Notes: a model not told the origin generated them from the sequence alone. DNA of 64,000 nt from DATLGB01 sp963726825 (GCA_963726825.1 CAVSDT010000002.1:434001-498000), one strand, 5' to 3'; counted from the first letter of the stretch, positions 34,564-43,211 are shown. Numbers and translations are program-made.

Positions 34564-34598
34564 TCGGGCACCGCAGTGGCGGAGTCAACGGTGCCCGA
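34564..34598. promoter_or_regulatory. 10-bp inverted repeat in the divergent promoter region
   Basis: TCGGGCACCG (34564-34573) and CGGTGCCCGA (34589-34598) are exact complements around a 15-bp spacer, 14-48 bp upstream of the propeller gene and 86 bp from the ATPase start. It resembles the stem at 22318-22358. It could be an operator. Confidence 0.4.
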
Positions 34599-34669
34599 GG
34601 CCAGCTGACAGCCGCTCGAATCGACCGTAATGACCGGCTTGCCGGGCGCCTTGGGAGTAGCGACAGGCC

Positions 34670-34675
34670 TACGAT
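34670..34675 (+). promoter_or_regulatory. -10 box of the SMC-like ATPase gene
   Basis: TACGAT lies 8 nt upstream of ATG 34684 and fits the TANNNT pattern of leaderless promoters in this window. Confidence 0.45.
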
Positions 34676-34683
34676 CTCGCACC

Positions 34684-37137
34684 ATGGACGCGGCGCTGGA
34701 GCAGCTCATCCTGGAGCGCCTCGCCGCGGACGAGGACCTCGACGACGCCACCGCCGATCTCGTGCTCGCCGGCTGCGACGGAGCCGAGGCGCTGGAGGCG
34801 ACCGTCGGCGGCGTCAGACCGAGCCGCTCGCGCGACGCCGCCCAGCTCGAGCTGCCGCCCGCGCCGCCCGGCGCCTTCCTGGACCGCGTCGAGGTCCAGG
34901 GCTTCCGCGGGGTGGGGGAGGCGACCACGCTGCAGCTCTCACCCGGGCCGGGCCTGACGATCGTCGCCGGCCGCAACGGGTCGGGCAAGTCGTCCTTCGC
35001 CGAGGGCCTCGAGCTGCTGATGACCGGCGCGAGCAGTCGCTGGGAGACGCGCAAGACGAAGGTCTGGGTCCAGGGCTGGCAGAACCTGCACTTCGACGGA
35101 CCCACCGTCCTGAAGGCCGCCCTCGTCCTCGACGGTCAGGCGGGACGGACGACCCTTGCGCGCGAGTGGCCGCACGGCGTCCCGCTCAGCCCCGGCGAGT
35201 GCGAGCTGGTCGCGCCGGACGGCTCCCATCCGTCGCTGGACGACCTGGGCTGGACGGCTGCGCTGAGCCGCTACCGGCCGTTTCTGTCCTTCAACGAGCT
35301 CGGGCAGATGTTCGACGAGCTCAAGACGATGTACGACGCGCTCTCGGCGATCCTCGGGCTCGACGACATCGAGGCGCTCGCGGAGTGCCTGCGCTCGGGC
35401 CGGCTGACCCGCGACCGCCTCGTCAAGGAGCTGCGCAAGCAGGTCAAGCTCCTCCGTGACGGCCTCGCCGGCGTCGACGACGATCGCGCCCGCGCGGTCC
35501 TCCAAGCGCTCGCCCCCGCGACGCCGGACCTCGACGCGATCGAGTTGACGCTCGACGGCGTCGACGCGGTCGCCACGGCGGACCTGGCCGACCTGCGGGC
35601 GATCGGGGCCCTGGCCGTCCCGCCGCGAGAGGAGGTCGACGCCGCGCTGGACGCGCTGAACGCCGCGAGCACGGAGGCCGAGGCGACCGCCCACACCGAC
35701 GCGGGCCGTGCTGCCAGCCTCGCCCAGCTGCTCGAGGACGCGCTCGCCCACGACGAGCGTCACGCCGACGGCGACTGCCCCGTCTGCGCGACGAAGGGCG
35801 TCATCGACGAGCACTGGCGGTTGCAGACGACCCGCGCGATCATGCGGCTGCAGACGGAGGCGAGCGCGGCCCAGGGCGCGACGCGCAAGCTCGCCGAGGC
35901 CCGCCGCACCGTGGGCGACCTCCTCCCGCCGCAGCCGCCGCGGCTGCTTGACCGCGCGCGCGAGCTCGGGCTCGATCCCGGCCCCGCCGAACGCGGCTGG
36001 GAGCGCTGGCGCGACGAGCGCGACCGCCTCGACGACCCCGCGTCCGTCGCCCGCCTGCGCGACGGCATCGACGCCCTGCGCGACGCCGTCGCCGCGCTGG
36101 CCGAGGCGGCCTCCGCAGAGCTCGAGCGGCGCGAGGACGCCTGGCGCCCGCTCGCCGTCAACCTCACCCGCTGGCTTCCGCAGGCACGCGAGGCGGTGGC
36201 CGCCGAGCAGGCGCTGCCCGGCCTGCGGGCGGCCGAGCGGTGGGCCACCGAGGCCGTCGAGGAGCTGCGCACCCAGCGGCTCGCGCCGATCGCCGACGCC
36301 GCCCGCGCGAACTGGGACGAGCTGCGCCAGGCGTCCAACGTGTCACTGGAGGGCTTTCACCTGCGCAAGCGCGGGACGGTCCGGGCGGCCGAGGTCGACG
36401 TGCGCGTCGACGGCTCCGACGCCTCCGCCTTCGGCGTGATGAGCCAGGGGGAGCTCCACGCGCTCGCGGTGTCCGTCTTCCTGCCGCGCGCGGCGCTGCC
36501 TGAGAGCCCGTTCCGCTTCATGGTCATCGACGACCCGGTCCAGTCGATGGACCCGGCCAAGGTCGACGGCCTCGCCCGCGTCCTGCAGCTCGCGGCCCGC
36601 ACCCGCCAGGTCGTCGTCTTCTCCCACGACGAGCGGCTCCCCGAGGCCTGCCGGCGCCTGCGCGTGGAGGCGACCGTCCTCGAGGTCACCCGTCGCCCCG
36701 GCTCCCACGTCGAGGTCCGCGCGGCGCAGACGCCCGTGGAGCGCCACATCGCCGACGCGCGGGCCCTGCTGCGCGACGAGAACGTCCCGCGGGAGGTCGC
36801 CGAGCGCGTCGTCCCCGGGTTCTGCCGCCACGCGGTGGAGGCGTCGTGCTCGCTCGTCGTACGCCGCCGCCGGCTCGGCCGCGGTGCGCGACACCAGGAC
36901 GTCGAGGAGGCGATCGAGGCGGCGACGACGCTCTATCGCCGCCTCGCCCTCGCGCTCCACGACGACCCGGCGCGCACGGGCGACGTCCTCAAGGCGCTCG
37001 CCAACCGCTACGGGCAGGACGCGGCGACGACCGTCAAGGCGCTCAACCGCGGCGTCCACGCGGACGCGGGCGTCGACCTCGAGGACCTCGCCTTCCACGC
37101 CGCCCGGCTCGCCCGCAAGCTGGCCGAGGCGACGTGA
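34684..37137 (+). CDS. SMC/Rad50-like AAA ATPase with CPVC zinc hook
   Basis: The 817-aa ATPase follows SbcC/Rad50/RecN layout. An N-terminal acidic helical extension (1-60) precedes FLDRVEVQGFRGVG and Walker A VAGRNGSGKSSF (near residue 97). Coiled-coil arms around residues 250-560 are interrupted by a hook DCPVCATKG (CPVC 365-368). The ABC signature MSQGELHALAVSVF lies near 586 and Walker B FMVIDDPVQSMDP near 611, with FSHDERL after it. A C-terminal helical domain (690-817) follows. It overlaps the small helical gene downstream (GTGA). Such solitary hook ATPases often belong to defence or DNA-repair systems; no phage genes are near. Confidence 0.85.
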   Translation: MDAALEQLILERLAADEDLDDATADLVLAGCDGAEALEATVGGVRPSRSRDAAQLELPPAPPGAFLDRVEVQGFRGVGEATTLQLSPGPGLTIVAGRNGSGKSSFAEGLELLMTGASSRWETRKTKVWVQGWQNLHFDGPTVLKAALVLDGQAGRTTLAREWPHGVPLSPGECELVAPDGSHPSLDDLGWTAALSRYRPFLSFNELGQMFDELKTMYDALSAILGLDDIEALAECLRSGRLTRDRLVKELRKQVKLLRDGLAGVDDDRARAVLQALAPATPDLDAIELTLDGVDAVATADLADLRAIGALAVPPREEVDAALDALNAASTEAEATAHTDAGRAASLAQLLEDALAHDERHADGDCPVCATKGVIDEHWRLQTTRAIMRLQTEASAAQGATRKLAEARRTVGDLLPPQPPRLLDRARELGLDPGPAERGWERWRDERDRLDDPASVARLRDGIDALRDAVAALAEAASAELERREDAWRPLAVNLTRWLPQAREAVAAEQALPGLRAAERWATEAVEELRTQRLAPIADAARANWDELRQASNVSLEGFHLRKRGTVRAAEVDVRVDGSDASAFGVMSQGELHALAVSVFLPRAALPESPFRFMVIDDPVQSMDPAKVDGLARVLQLAARTRQVVVFSHDERLPEACRRLRVEATVLEVTRRPGSHVEVRAAQTPVERHIADARALLRDENVPREVAERVVPGFCRHAVEASCSLVVRRRRLGRGARHQDVEEAIEAATTLYRRLALALHDDPARTGDVLKALANRYGQDAATTVKALNRGVHADAGVDLEDLAFHAARLARKLAEAT

Positions 37138-37496
37138 CCCCCGCCGCGCTGCTCGCCGCCGCCCGCGCGCTGGTGCGCCGGCCGGATCCCGCCTCGGCCG
37201 GCCTGTGGCCGCGGGCCGCGGCGCTCGCCGCCCGGCGCGCCCTGGAGGAGACCCTCGACCGGCTGTGGGCCGTGCGCGCCCCGGGGTTGCAGGAGGCCAG
37301 CGCCGCCGCCCAGCTCGCCTGCCTCCCGGCGCACCTCGGCGACGCGGCGCTCGCCGGCGACACGGCGTTCGCGTGGTCGGCGCTCTCGAGCGCCTGCCAT
37401 CACCACGACTACGAGCTGACCCCGACGGCCGAGGAGCTCGAGACGCGCTTCGCCGTCGTCGAGCGCCTGATCGCGCGCGTCGAGCACGTCACCTGA
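37134..37496 (+). CDS. Small helical protein coupled to the SMC-like ATPase
   Basis: The 120-aa product is all-helical by composition. It has a conserved-looking core, LWPRAAALAARRALEETLDRL, followed by SSACHHHDYELTPTAEELET. The Arg-rich helix and HHHxYEL segment recall HEPN-like helical bundles and the HHHPYELxPT motif that I associate with actinobacterial proteins next to ATPases. The GTG start overlaps the ATPase stop (GTGA), implying fixed stoichiometry and function as a pair. It could be an effector or toxin, a DNA-end adaptor or a regulator of the ATPase. The family cannot be named with certainty. Confidence 0.7.
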   Translation: MTPAALLAAARALVRRPDPASAGLWPRAAALAARRALEETLDRLWAVRAPGLQEASAAAQLACLPAHLGDAALAGDTAFAWSALSSACHHHDYELTPTAEELETRFAVVERLIARVEHVT

Positions 37497-37500
37497 GGCG

Positions 37501-38037
37501 TCAGCCGCCCGTCAGCTGGGCGTAGGCCTGGTCGGCGATCGACGCCGCGAGCGCCTGGAGCTCGGCCGCGTCCTTGCCCCAGACCGGGTGCGGGACGACC
37601 AGCGCGTGATAGCCCGGCGCGCCGAGCTTGACCGCCCCGGACGCGATCAGGCCCTGGAAGGGCTCGGTGATCAGCACCGTGGCCGGTGTGCCTGCCTCCT
37701 CGATCATCACCGCGTCATGCAGACTGCACGACGAGCAGGCGCCTCAATCGCCGAGGCCGGAGATGACGGCGTGACAGCGCGCCGCCATCCGCTGCGCCTC
37801 TCCCAGCTCGATCGAGTGGCCCGCGCTCGGCTTGCGCAGGAGCTCGATCTCGCAGCGACGACCGACGCGGGTCTCGAGCTCGGCCACCAGCGCCTGGAGG
37901 AGCTCGGCGGCGACCGGCTTGCCGTTGGAGACCAGGCCGATGACCGGGCGCTCCGGCAGCGCGGCGCGCGGTGCGAGGGTGACCGACGCCGCCTCGGGCG
38001 CGTCGCCGTCGGGGCGCAGGACGACGATCCGGCTCAT
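37501..38037 (-). CDS. UGSC-family selenoprotein, in-frame TGA read as selenocysteine
   Basis: The gene is 179 codons long with an in-frame TGA at codon 98 (complement 37744-37746). Before it the protein reads CHAVISGLGD and after it GACSSCSLHDAVMIEEAG. Together they form the D-[Sec]-G-x-C motif that names the UGSC family (Cys in other members). The C-terminal part (TVLITEPFQGLIASGAVKLG and ALVVPHPVWGK) is also typical, and without it the upstream ORF lacks half the fold. A SECIS-like hairpin follows 10-11 nt after the TGA. The start ATG overlaps the partner gene stop (ATGA). It is a presumed redox enzyme; its reaction is unknown. Confidence 0.88.
37713..37746 (-). promoter_or_regulatory. Sec codon plus bacterial SECIS-like hairpin
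   Basis: The TGA (37744-37746) is followed on the minus strand by a 10-nt spacer and a 9-bp stem, CGTCGTGCA (37733-37725) with TGCATGACG (37721-37713), closed by loop GTC (AGTCT if the A-U pair opens). E. coli fdhF has an 11-nt spacing to its upper stem and a GU-containing loop bound by SelB, so geometry agrees. Confidence 0.8.
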
Positions 38038-39134
38038 GCGCGCATCCACGGGACGATGCAGCCGTCCGGTCCGCAGTCGGGGAGGGCCTCGCCCGTCGGG
38101 CGCACGCGGCGGCTCGCGCGCTCGGAGTGCCGCGCCGGCGCCCACGCGGGGATCCAGGCCGACCAGCCGGCGCCCGCACACCCGGCGGTGACCACGACGA
38201 CCGCCTCGGGACCGGTCAGGCCGTCGAGCTTGCCGTCGGCGGCCGGCGTCATGTCGTGCTGGGAGCCCGACTCGAGCGTCACGCCCGCGGCCTGGAGCTC
38301 GGCCGCGTCGATGCGGGCGCCCGCGTGGACGTGCGCCGCGACGTCGTCCTGCGTCATCCCCGCGGCGATGCAGAAGCCCGCGTGCTCGGGCCCGAGGAGC
38401 AGGACGCCGTGCCCGCCCTTGCCGGTGCAGAACCAGGAGGGGTGCCGGATCGACGCCGCGAAGGAGCGCAGCACGGCGTCGGCGTCCTGGGTCAGCTGCT
38501 GTGCGAGCTGATGGGGGCCCTCCGAGCCGAGCACGGTCACGGTCGTGTCCTGCGGCCCGTAGCCGAGCCGCTCCGACAGCGACAGCCACGGGGCCGGCGG
38601 CGGGTCCTCCGCGAAGCACAGGGCGACCTTGCCGGGATGGCCGAAGGAGGACGCGTCGGACTCGCCGACGACCGACGCCAGCGCGTTGATGGCCGTCAGG
38701 CGCAGCGCGCGACCGATGGTGAGGTTCGCGCGGCTGCCGTGCCCGAGGCAGTTGCCGCGCGCGTTCATCCCGATCTCGGCCGCCAGGGGGCCGCTGACGA
38801 CGACGCACAGCGCGGCGCCGCCGGTGCTCGACAGGACGGTGTGGAGGTTGAAGGCCGGGTCGAACATCGCCTCGAGCGCGGCGACGACGATGGGGAAGAA
38901 CTCGGGCAGGCAGCCGGCCATGACGGCGTTCGCCGCGGCCTGTTCGAGCGTCACGCCGCGCTTGCGCACGGCGAGGTAGCCGATCAGCGTGTCGGGCTCG
39001 TCGACGCCGCCGGCCTCGAGCATCGCCCGCACGCGCTCGGGCGTGGGGGGGACGATCGGGAGGCCGTCGGTCCAGCCGCGGGCGAAGAACGTCTCCTGGA
39101 CGTCCTCCTCCTCGAGTTCGAGCAGCTCGGCCAT
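38034..39134 (-). CDS. Conserved partner protein of the UGSC selenoprotein
   Basis: A 366-aa soluble protein that I do not place in a characterised family. It opens EEEDVQETFFARGWTDGLPI, then VPPTPERVRAMLEAGG. It has Gly-rich segments (STGGAALCVVVSGPLAAEIG, GNCLGHGSRANL, GKGGHGVLLLGPEHAG) and several cysteines, including a C-terminal DCGPDGC pair. It ends with a 4-nt ATGA overlap onto the selenoprotein start, so both are translated together. The ATG has TAGAGT 10 nt upstream. It may be the catalytic or substrate-binding partner whose thiol or bound intermediate the selenoprotein acts on (inference). Confidence 0.75.
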   Translation of the reverse strand: MAELLELEEEDVQETFFARGWTDGLPIVPPTPERVRAMLEAGGVDEPDTLIGYLAVRKRGVTLEQAAANAVMAGCLPEFFPIVVAALEAMFDPAFNLHTVLSSTGGAALCVVVSGPLAAEIGMNARGNCLGHGSRANLTIGRALRLTAINALASVVGESDASSFGHPGKVALCFAEDPPPAPWLSLSERLGYGPQDTTVTVLGSEGPHQLAQQLTQDADAVLRSFAASIRHPSWFCTGKGGHGVLLLGPEHAGFCIAAGMTQDDVAAHVHAGARIDAAELQAAGVTLESGSQHDMTPAADGKLDGLTGPEAVVVVTAGCAGAGWSAWIPAWAPARHSERASRRVRPTGEALPDCGPDGCIVPWMRA

Positions 39135-39174
39135 CGCCGAACGGACTCTACCAACCGGGCGGTTGGTCGGCCAC

Positions 39175-40659
39175 TCAGGGTGCGGCGAGCACCGCGCGCG
39201 CAGCGTTGTGGCCCGGGATGCCGGACACGCCGCCGCCGCGCCGGGCGCCCGCGCCGCACAGCCACACCGTCGGCCACGCGGTCTCCACGCCCCAGCGGCC
39301 GACGTCGGCGGCGTCCTCGGCCCAGGGCCACTGCAGGTCGCGCTGGAAGATGTTGCCGCCCGGCAGGCCGAGCTCGGCCTCGACCTCCAGCGGGGTGCGC
39401 GCCTCGAGGCAGGCGGTCCCGTCCGGCGCCCGCCAGAGGCAGTCCTCGATCGGCTCGGCCAGGACGCTGTCGAGGGAGGCGAGGGCCGCCGCGACCGCGT
39501 CCGCCTTGGCCCGCTCCGGGTCGGCGCGGAACAGCCGCGCGGGGGTCTGCAACGTGAAGCACGTCAGGGTCTGGGCGCCGGCGGCACGCAGCTCGGGGCC
39601 GAGGATCGTCGGGTCCGTCAGCGAGTGGCAGTAGATCTCCAGCGGGAGCGGGTCCGGGAGGCGGCCCGCGACCGCGGCGGCGTGGGCGGCGTCGAGCTGG
39701 GAGGCGGACTCGTTGACGTGGAAGGTCCCGGCGAACGCCTCGCGCGGGTCGACGCCCGCGTCGCGCAGCCGCGGCAGCCGCGACAGGAGGAGGTTGAGCT
39801 TGAGCTGGGCGCCCTCGGCATCGTCGGCCGGGTCGACCGGGGTGCCCGTCAGCCGCGCGAGCTCCTTCGGCGAGGCGCCGCAGAGGACGTGCGCGCCCGT
39901 GGCGGACCCGCCGTCCCACTCCACGAGCCCCGACTCGGGGTCCAGGCGCTCGACGGCGACCCCCGTGCGCAGCTCGGCGCCGGCGCGCACGGCGGCCTCG
40001 GCGAGCGCGTCGGTGACGGCGCCCATCCCGCCGACGGGGACGTCCCAGTCGCCCGTGCCGTTGCCGATCACGTGGTAGAGGAAGCAGCGGTTCTGCTTCA
40101 AGGACGCGTCCTCGGCCGTGGCGAACGTGCCGATCAGCCCGTCCGTGAGCACGACGCCGCGCTCGAGGTCGTCGTCGAAGCGGGCTGCGAGCGTCTCGCC
40201 GAGCGGGCGCTGCACGAGCGCCTCCCACGTGGCGCGATCGGCGACGAGCGAGCGCAGCTCGTCCTCGGAGCGCAGCGGCTCGAGCAGCGTCGGGGCGACA
40301 GCGCGCGCGACCCGGCCGCAGGCCTCGTAGAAGTCCTCCCACGCGCGGTGCACGGGCTCGCCGGTGCGCACGAGCAGCCCCGTGCCGTCCGGCCTGGGGG
40401 TGTAGGAGGACACGGCGCGCCGGCGCAGCGACACGCCGAGGCCGAGCTGCTCGGCGAGGGCGCTCGGCAGCAGCGAGACGAGGTACGAGTAGCGCGACAG
40501 CCGCGCGTCGACGCCCGGCCAGGGACGCTCGGAGACCGCGGCGCCGCCGACGCGCTCGCGGCGCTCGAGCAGGAGCACCGAGCGGCCGGCGCCGGCCAGC
40601 AGCGTCGCGGCGACGAGCCCGTTGTGGCCGCCACCGACGATGATCGCGTCGTAGGACAT
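39175..40659 (-). CDS. FAD-dependent oxidoreductase, phytoene-desaturase/PYROXD2-like
   Basis: A 494-aa flavoprotein with the N-terminal dinucleotide motif DAIIVGGGHNGLVAATLLAG followed by LLLERRERVGGAAVSE, as in CrtI-type desaturases, isomerases and PYROXD2. The C-terminal FAD motif region reads VWLCGAGARRGGGVSGIPGH followed by NAARAVL. No carotenoid genes are nearby, so it may act on other substrates, as PYROXD2-like proteins do. It is divergent from the exported cyclase, with a short shared upstream region. It is not linked by overlap to the UGSC pair, 41 nt away. Confidence 0.85.
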   Translation of the reverse strand: MSYDAIIVGGGHNGLVAATLLAGAGRSVLLLERRERVGGAAVSERPWPGVDARLSRYSYLVSLLPSALAEQLGLGVSLRRRAVSSYTPRPDGTGLLVRTGEPVHRAWEDFYEACGRVARAVAPTLLEPLRSEDELRSLVADRATWEALVQRPLGETLAARFDDDLERGVVLTDGLIGTFATAEDASLKQNRCFLYHVIGNGTGDWDVPVGGMGAVTDALAEAAVRAGAELRTGVAVERLDPESGLVEWDGGSATGAHVLCGASPKELARLTGTPVDPADDAEGAQLKLNLLLSRLPRLRDAGVDPREAFAGTFHVNESASQLDAAHAAAVAGRLPDPLPLEIYCHSLTDPTILGPELRAAGAQTLTCFTLQTPARLFRADPERAKADAVAAALASLDSVLAEPIEDCLWRAPDGTACLEARTPLEVEAELGLPGGNIFQRDLQWPWAEDAADVGRWGVETAWPTVWLCGAGARRGGGVSGIPGHNAARAVLAAP

Positions 40660-40743
40660 GTCCGCATCGTGTCACCCGGCCATGGATGAGGGCGTCCGGA
40701 CGTGAAAGGGTGCGGGGACCAGTCCGCTCCCAGGGGGTTCTCC

Positions 40744-41709
40744 GTGAAGGTCGTCCGTCTGTTCACTCTCGTCGCCGTGGCGGCGCTCGCCGTCGGTGCC
40801 TACGTCCTCGGCGCGGCCTCGGGCGGGGTCGGCGGCGCGGCCCAGGCCGCGAAGCAGCGGCCCACGTCCCTGTGGTCGCTGTACGACCGGTCGTTGCGCA
40901 AGGCGCGCTTCATCGACCTCAGCCACGAGCTGTACCCGCAGGGCCCGGTGTGGAAGGGCTTCGGGCCCGCCACGTTCGAGCCGACGATCAACCCGGAGAC
41001 CGGGAAGCCCTACACCTACGCCAAGGACGGCTTCGAGGCCACGAAGTACACCCTCTCGACCGACCAGTACGGCACCCAGCTGGACCCGCCGGCGCACTGG
41101 GCGCCCGAGTACCCCGGCATCGACGAGCTGCCCTCCACCTACGCGCTGCGCAAGCTCGTGGTCATCAACATGGCCCCCAAGACGCGCAAGGACCCGAAGG
41201 CCTTCGCGCACGTCGCCGACATCCGGGCGTGGGAGAAGGTCCACGGCCGCGTCCCCGCCGGCTCCGTCGTCATGTTCCGCACCGACTGGGGCAAGCAGTG
41301 GACGGGCGACCCCGAGAAGGCCGCCGCGCTCGCCGCCTCCGGCGACTTCCCCTCCGTCGGCCTCGACGCCCTGAAGTTCCTGCAGCTCAAGCGCAGGATC
41401 CTCTTCCACGGCCACGAGCCGCTGGACACCGATTCGACGCCGACGCTCGAGGGCGAGGACTGGCTGATGCACCACGGCTTCGCCCAGGCCGAGGGCGTGG
41501 CGAACCTCGACAGGGTCCCCGCCACCGGGTGCCTGATCACGACGGGCGCACCGAAGTTCAAGGGCGGCCTGGGCGGCTACGCGCGCTTCACGGCCGTGTG
41601 CCCGCAGGGGACCGACGCCGGAGTGGGGGTGTCGCGCCGGGACGCGCCGCTGCCGAAGTCGGCGAAGCCGCTGCACTACGACGCGCAGAAGGGCTACCGG
41701 GTCCGGTGA
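40744..41709 (+). CDS. Exported cyclase family protein (kynurenine formamidase-like)
   Basis: A 321-aa protein of the cyclase/KynB metal-dependent hydrolase fold. The opening FIDLSHELYPQGPVW is standard, but the metal motif HxGTHxDxPxH is altered here to STDQYGTQLDPPAHW (first His missing, second His replaced by Gln). A later GSVVMFRTDWGKQW and a His-rich LFHGHEPLDTDSTPT are present. An N-terminal hydrophobic segment (LFTLVAVAALAVGAYVLG) suggests export or anchoring. GTG 40744 has AGGGGG 7-12 nt upstream. It is translationally coupled (GTGA) to the Dha kinase. Metal binding may differ from characterised enzymes. Confidence 0.8.
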   Translation: MKVVRLFTLVAVAALAVGAYVLGAASGGVGGAAQAAKQRPTSLWSLYDRSLRKARFIDLSHELYPQGPVWKGFGPATFEPTINPETGKPYTYAKDGFEATKYTLSTDQYGTQLDPPAHWAPEYPGIDELPSTYALRKLVVINMAPKTRKDPKAFAHVADIRAWEKVHGRVPAGSVVMFRTDWGKQWTGDPEKAAALAASGDFPSVGLDALKFLQLKRRILFHGHEPLDTDSTPTLEGEDWLMHHGFAQAEGVANLDRVPATGCLITTGAPKFKGGLGGYARFTAVCPQGTDAGVGVSRRDAPLPKSAKPLHYDAQKGYRVR

Positions 41710-43211
41710 CCGCGGACGCCGTGCTGCGGGCTGCCGTCGACGTCGCACTCGACCGGCGGGAGGCCTTCGACGAGCTCGACGCCGCCAGCGGCGACGGTGA
41801 CTTCGGCACGACGCTGGCCCGCGGCGCGGCGGCACTCGCCCTCGACCCGCCGGACGACCTGCGGGCGGCGGCGCAGACGCTGATCGCGGCGATGGGCGGG
41901 TCCTCGGGTCCGCTCCTGGGGGCGGCGGCGCTGCGGGCGGCCTCCGCCGAGCCCCGCCGCGAGGTCCACGCGGCGATCGAGGGCATCCAGGAGTACGGGG
42001 AGGCCGAGCGGGGCGACAAGACGCTGCTCGACGCGCTGTTCCCGGTCGCGGAGGCGGCCGAGGGGGACGCGGACGCGCAGGCCGTCGCCCGCGCCGCTCG
42101 CACGGGCGCGGACGGGACGGCCGAGCTGTCGGCCCGCCGCGGCCGCGCCGCCTACAGCGGCGACCGGGCCAAGGGCGCGCCCGACCCCGGAGCGGTGGCC
42201 GTCGCCGAGGTGTGCGAGCGCCTGGCCGAGGGCGACCCGCCGAGCTGGGAGGCACTGGCCGCGCGGGTGCCCGACGAGGACCTCTCCGAGCGGGGCGACC
42301 CGCTGGTGGACCGCGCGCTCGATGGCCTGGCGCGCGCCGAGCCGTCGCTCGAGCGCCTCGACGGCCGGCGCGTGATCGTGCGCCGTGATCGCGGCGCACG
42401 CGACGGCCGGGTGACGCTCGTCTCCGGCGGCGGCGCAGGTCACGAGCCGCTGCACGCCGGCTTCGTGGGGGAGGGGATGCTCGACGCCGCCTGCCCCGGC
42501 TCCGTGTTCACCTCGCCCGCCCCGGACCAGATGGTCGCCGCAGCCGAGGCGGTCGACACCGGCGGCGGCGTGCTGTTCGTCGTCAAGAACTACACGGGGG
42601 ACGTGCTCAACTTCCGGCTGGCGTCGGAGCTGCTCGACGACCGGATCGAGACCGCGACCGTGGTGGTCGCCGACGACGTGGCGACGGACGCGGACGCGGC
42701 ACCGGGGCGCCGCGGCACGGGTGCGACGGTCGTGGTCGAGAAGCTCGCCGGCGCCCGCGCGGCCGCGGGCGGCACGCTCGCCGAGGTGACGGCCGTCGCC
42801 GAGTCGGTCGCGACGAGCGCCCGGTCCTTCGGCGTCGCCTTCCACGGCGACGAGATGGAGCTCGGCGTTGGCATCCACGGCGAGCCGGGGCGCCCGCGCG
42901 AGGACCGCGCGACCGGGCCGGAGCTCGCGCGGGCGCTGGCCGAGCCGGTGCTGGCCGAGATCGACGCCGACGCGCCGCTGCTCGTGCTGCTCAGCGGCCT
43001 CGGCGGCACCCCGCCGCTGCGGCTGCAGGCGTTGTTCGCCGACGTCGCGGCCGTGCTCGACGACGCCGGCGCGGTCATCGCCCGCACGCTCGTGGGCGAC
43101 GCGATCACGTCGCTGGAGCAGCCGGGGGCGGTGCTGACGCTCGTGCCGCTCGACGACGAGCGCCGCGGCTTGTGGGACGCGCGGGTCTGGACGCCGGCCC
43201 TGCGCTGGTGA
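41706..43211 (+). CDS. Dihydroxyacetone kinase with DhaL-DhaK domain order
   Basis: The 501-aa fused kinase has the ATP-binding DhaL domain first (residues 1-190; DELDAASGDGDFGTTLARGA then GGSSGPLLGAAAL) and the substrate-binding DhaK domain second (about 215-500; LVSGGGAGHEPLHAGFVGEG, FVVKNYTGDVLNF and LGVGIHGEPG carrying the His that forms a hemiaminal with dihydroxyacetone). Usual ATP-dependent DAKs run DhaK then DhaL, so the order is inverted. The start overlaps the cyclase stop. It should phosphorylate dihydroxyacetone or a related small keto-sugar in the cytoplasm. Confidence 0.88.
   Translation: MTADAVLRAAVDVALDRREAFDELDAASGDGDFGTTLARGAAALALDPPDDLRAAAQTLIAAMGGSSGPLLGAAALRAASAEPRREVHAAIEGIQEYGEAERGDKTLLDALFPVAEAAEGDADAQAVARAARTGADGTAELSARRGRAAYSGDRAKGAPDPGAVAVAEVCERLAEGDPPSWEALAARVPDEDLSERGDPLVDRALDGLARAEPSLERLDGRRVIVRRDRGARDGRVTLVSGGGAGHEPLHAGFVGEGMLDAACPGSVFTSPAPDQMVAAAEAVDTGGGVLFVVKNYTGDVLNFRLASELLDDRIETATVVVADDVATDADAAPGRRGTGATVVVEKLAGARAAAGGTLAEVTAVAESVATSARSFGVAFHGDEMELGVGIHGEPGRPREDRATGPELARALAEPVLAEIDADAPLLVLLSGLGGTPPLRLQALFADVAAVLDDAGAVIARTLVGDAITSLEQPGAVLTLVPLDDERRGLWDARVWTPALRW

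Noticed and set aside
37501..37710. A separate 69-aa gene starting at GTG 37710
   Set aside because: It begins in the middle of the conserved UGSC motif region, has no ribosome site, and is the C-terminal part of the selenoprotein.
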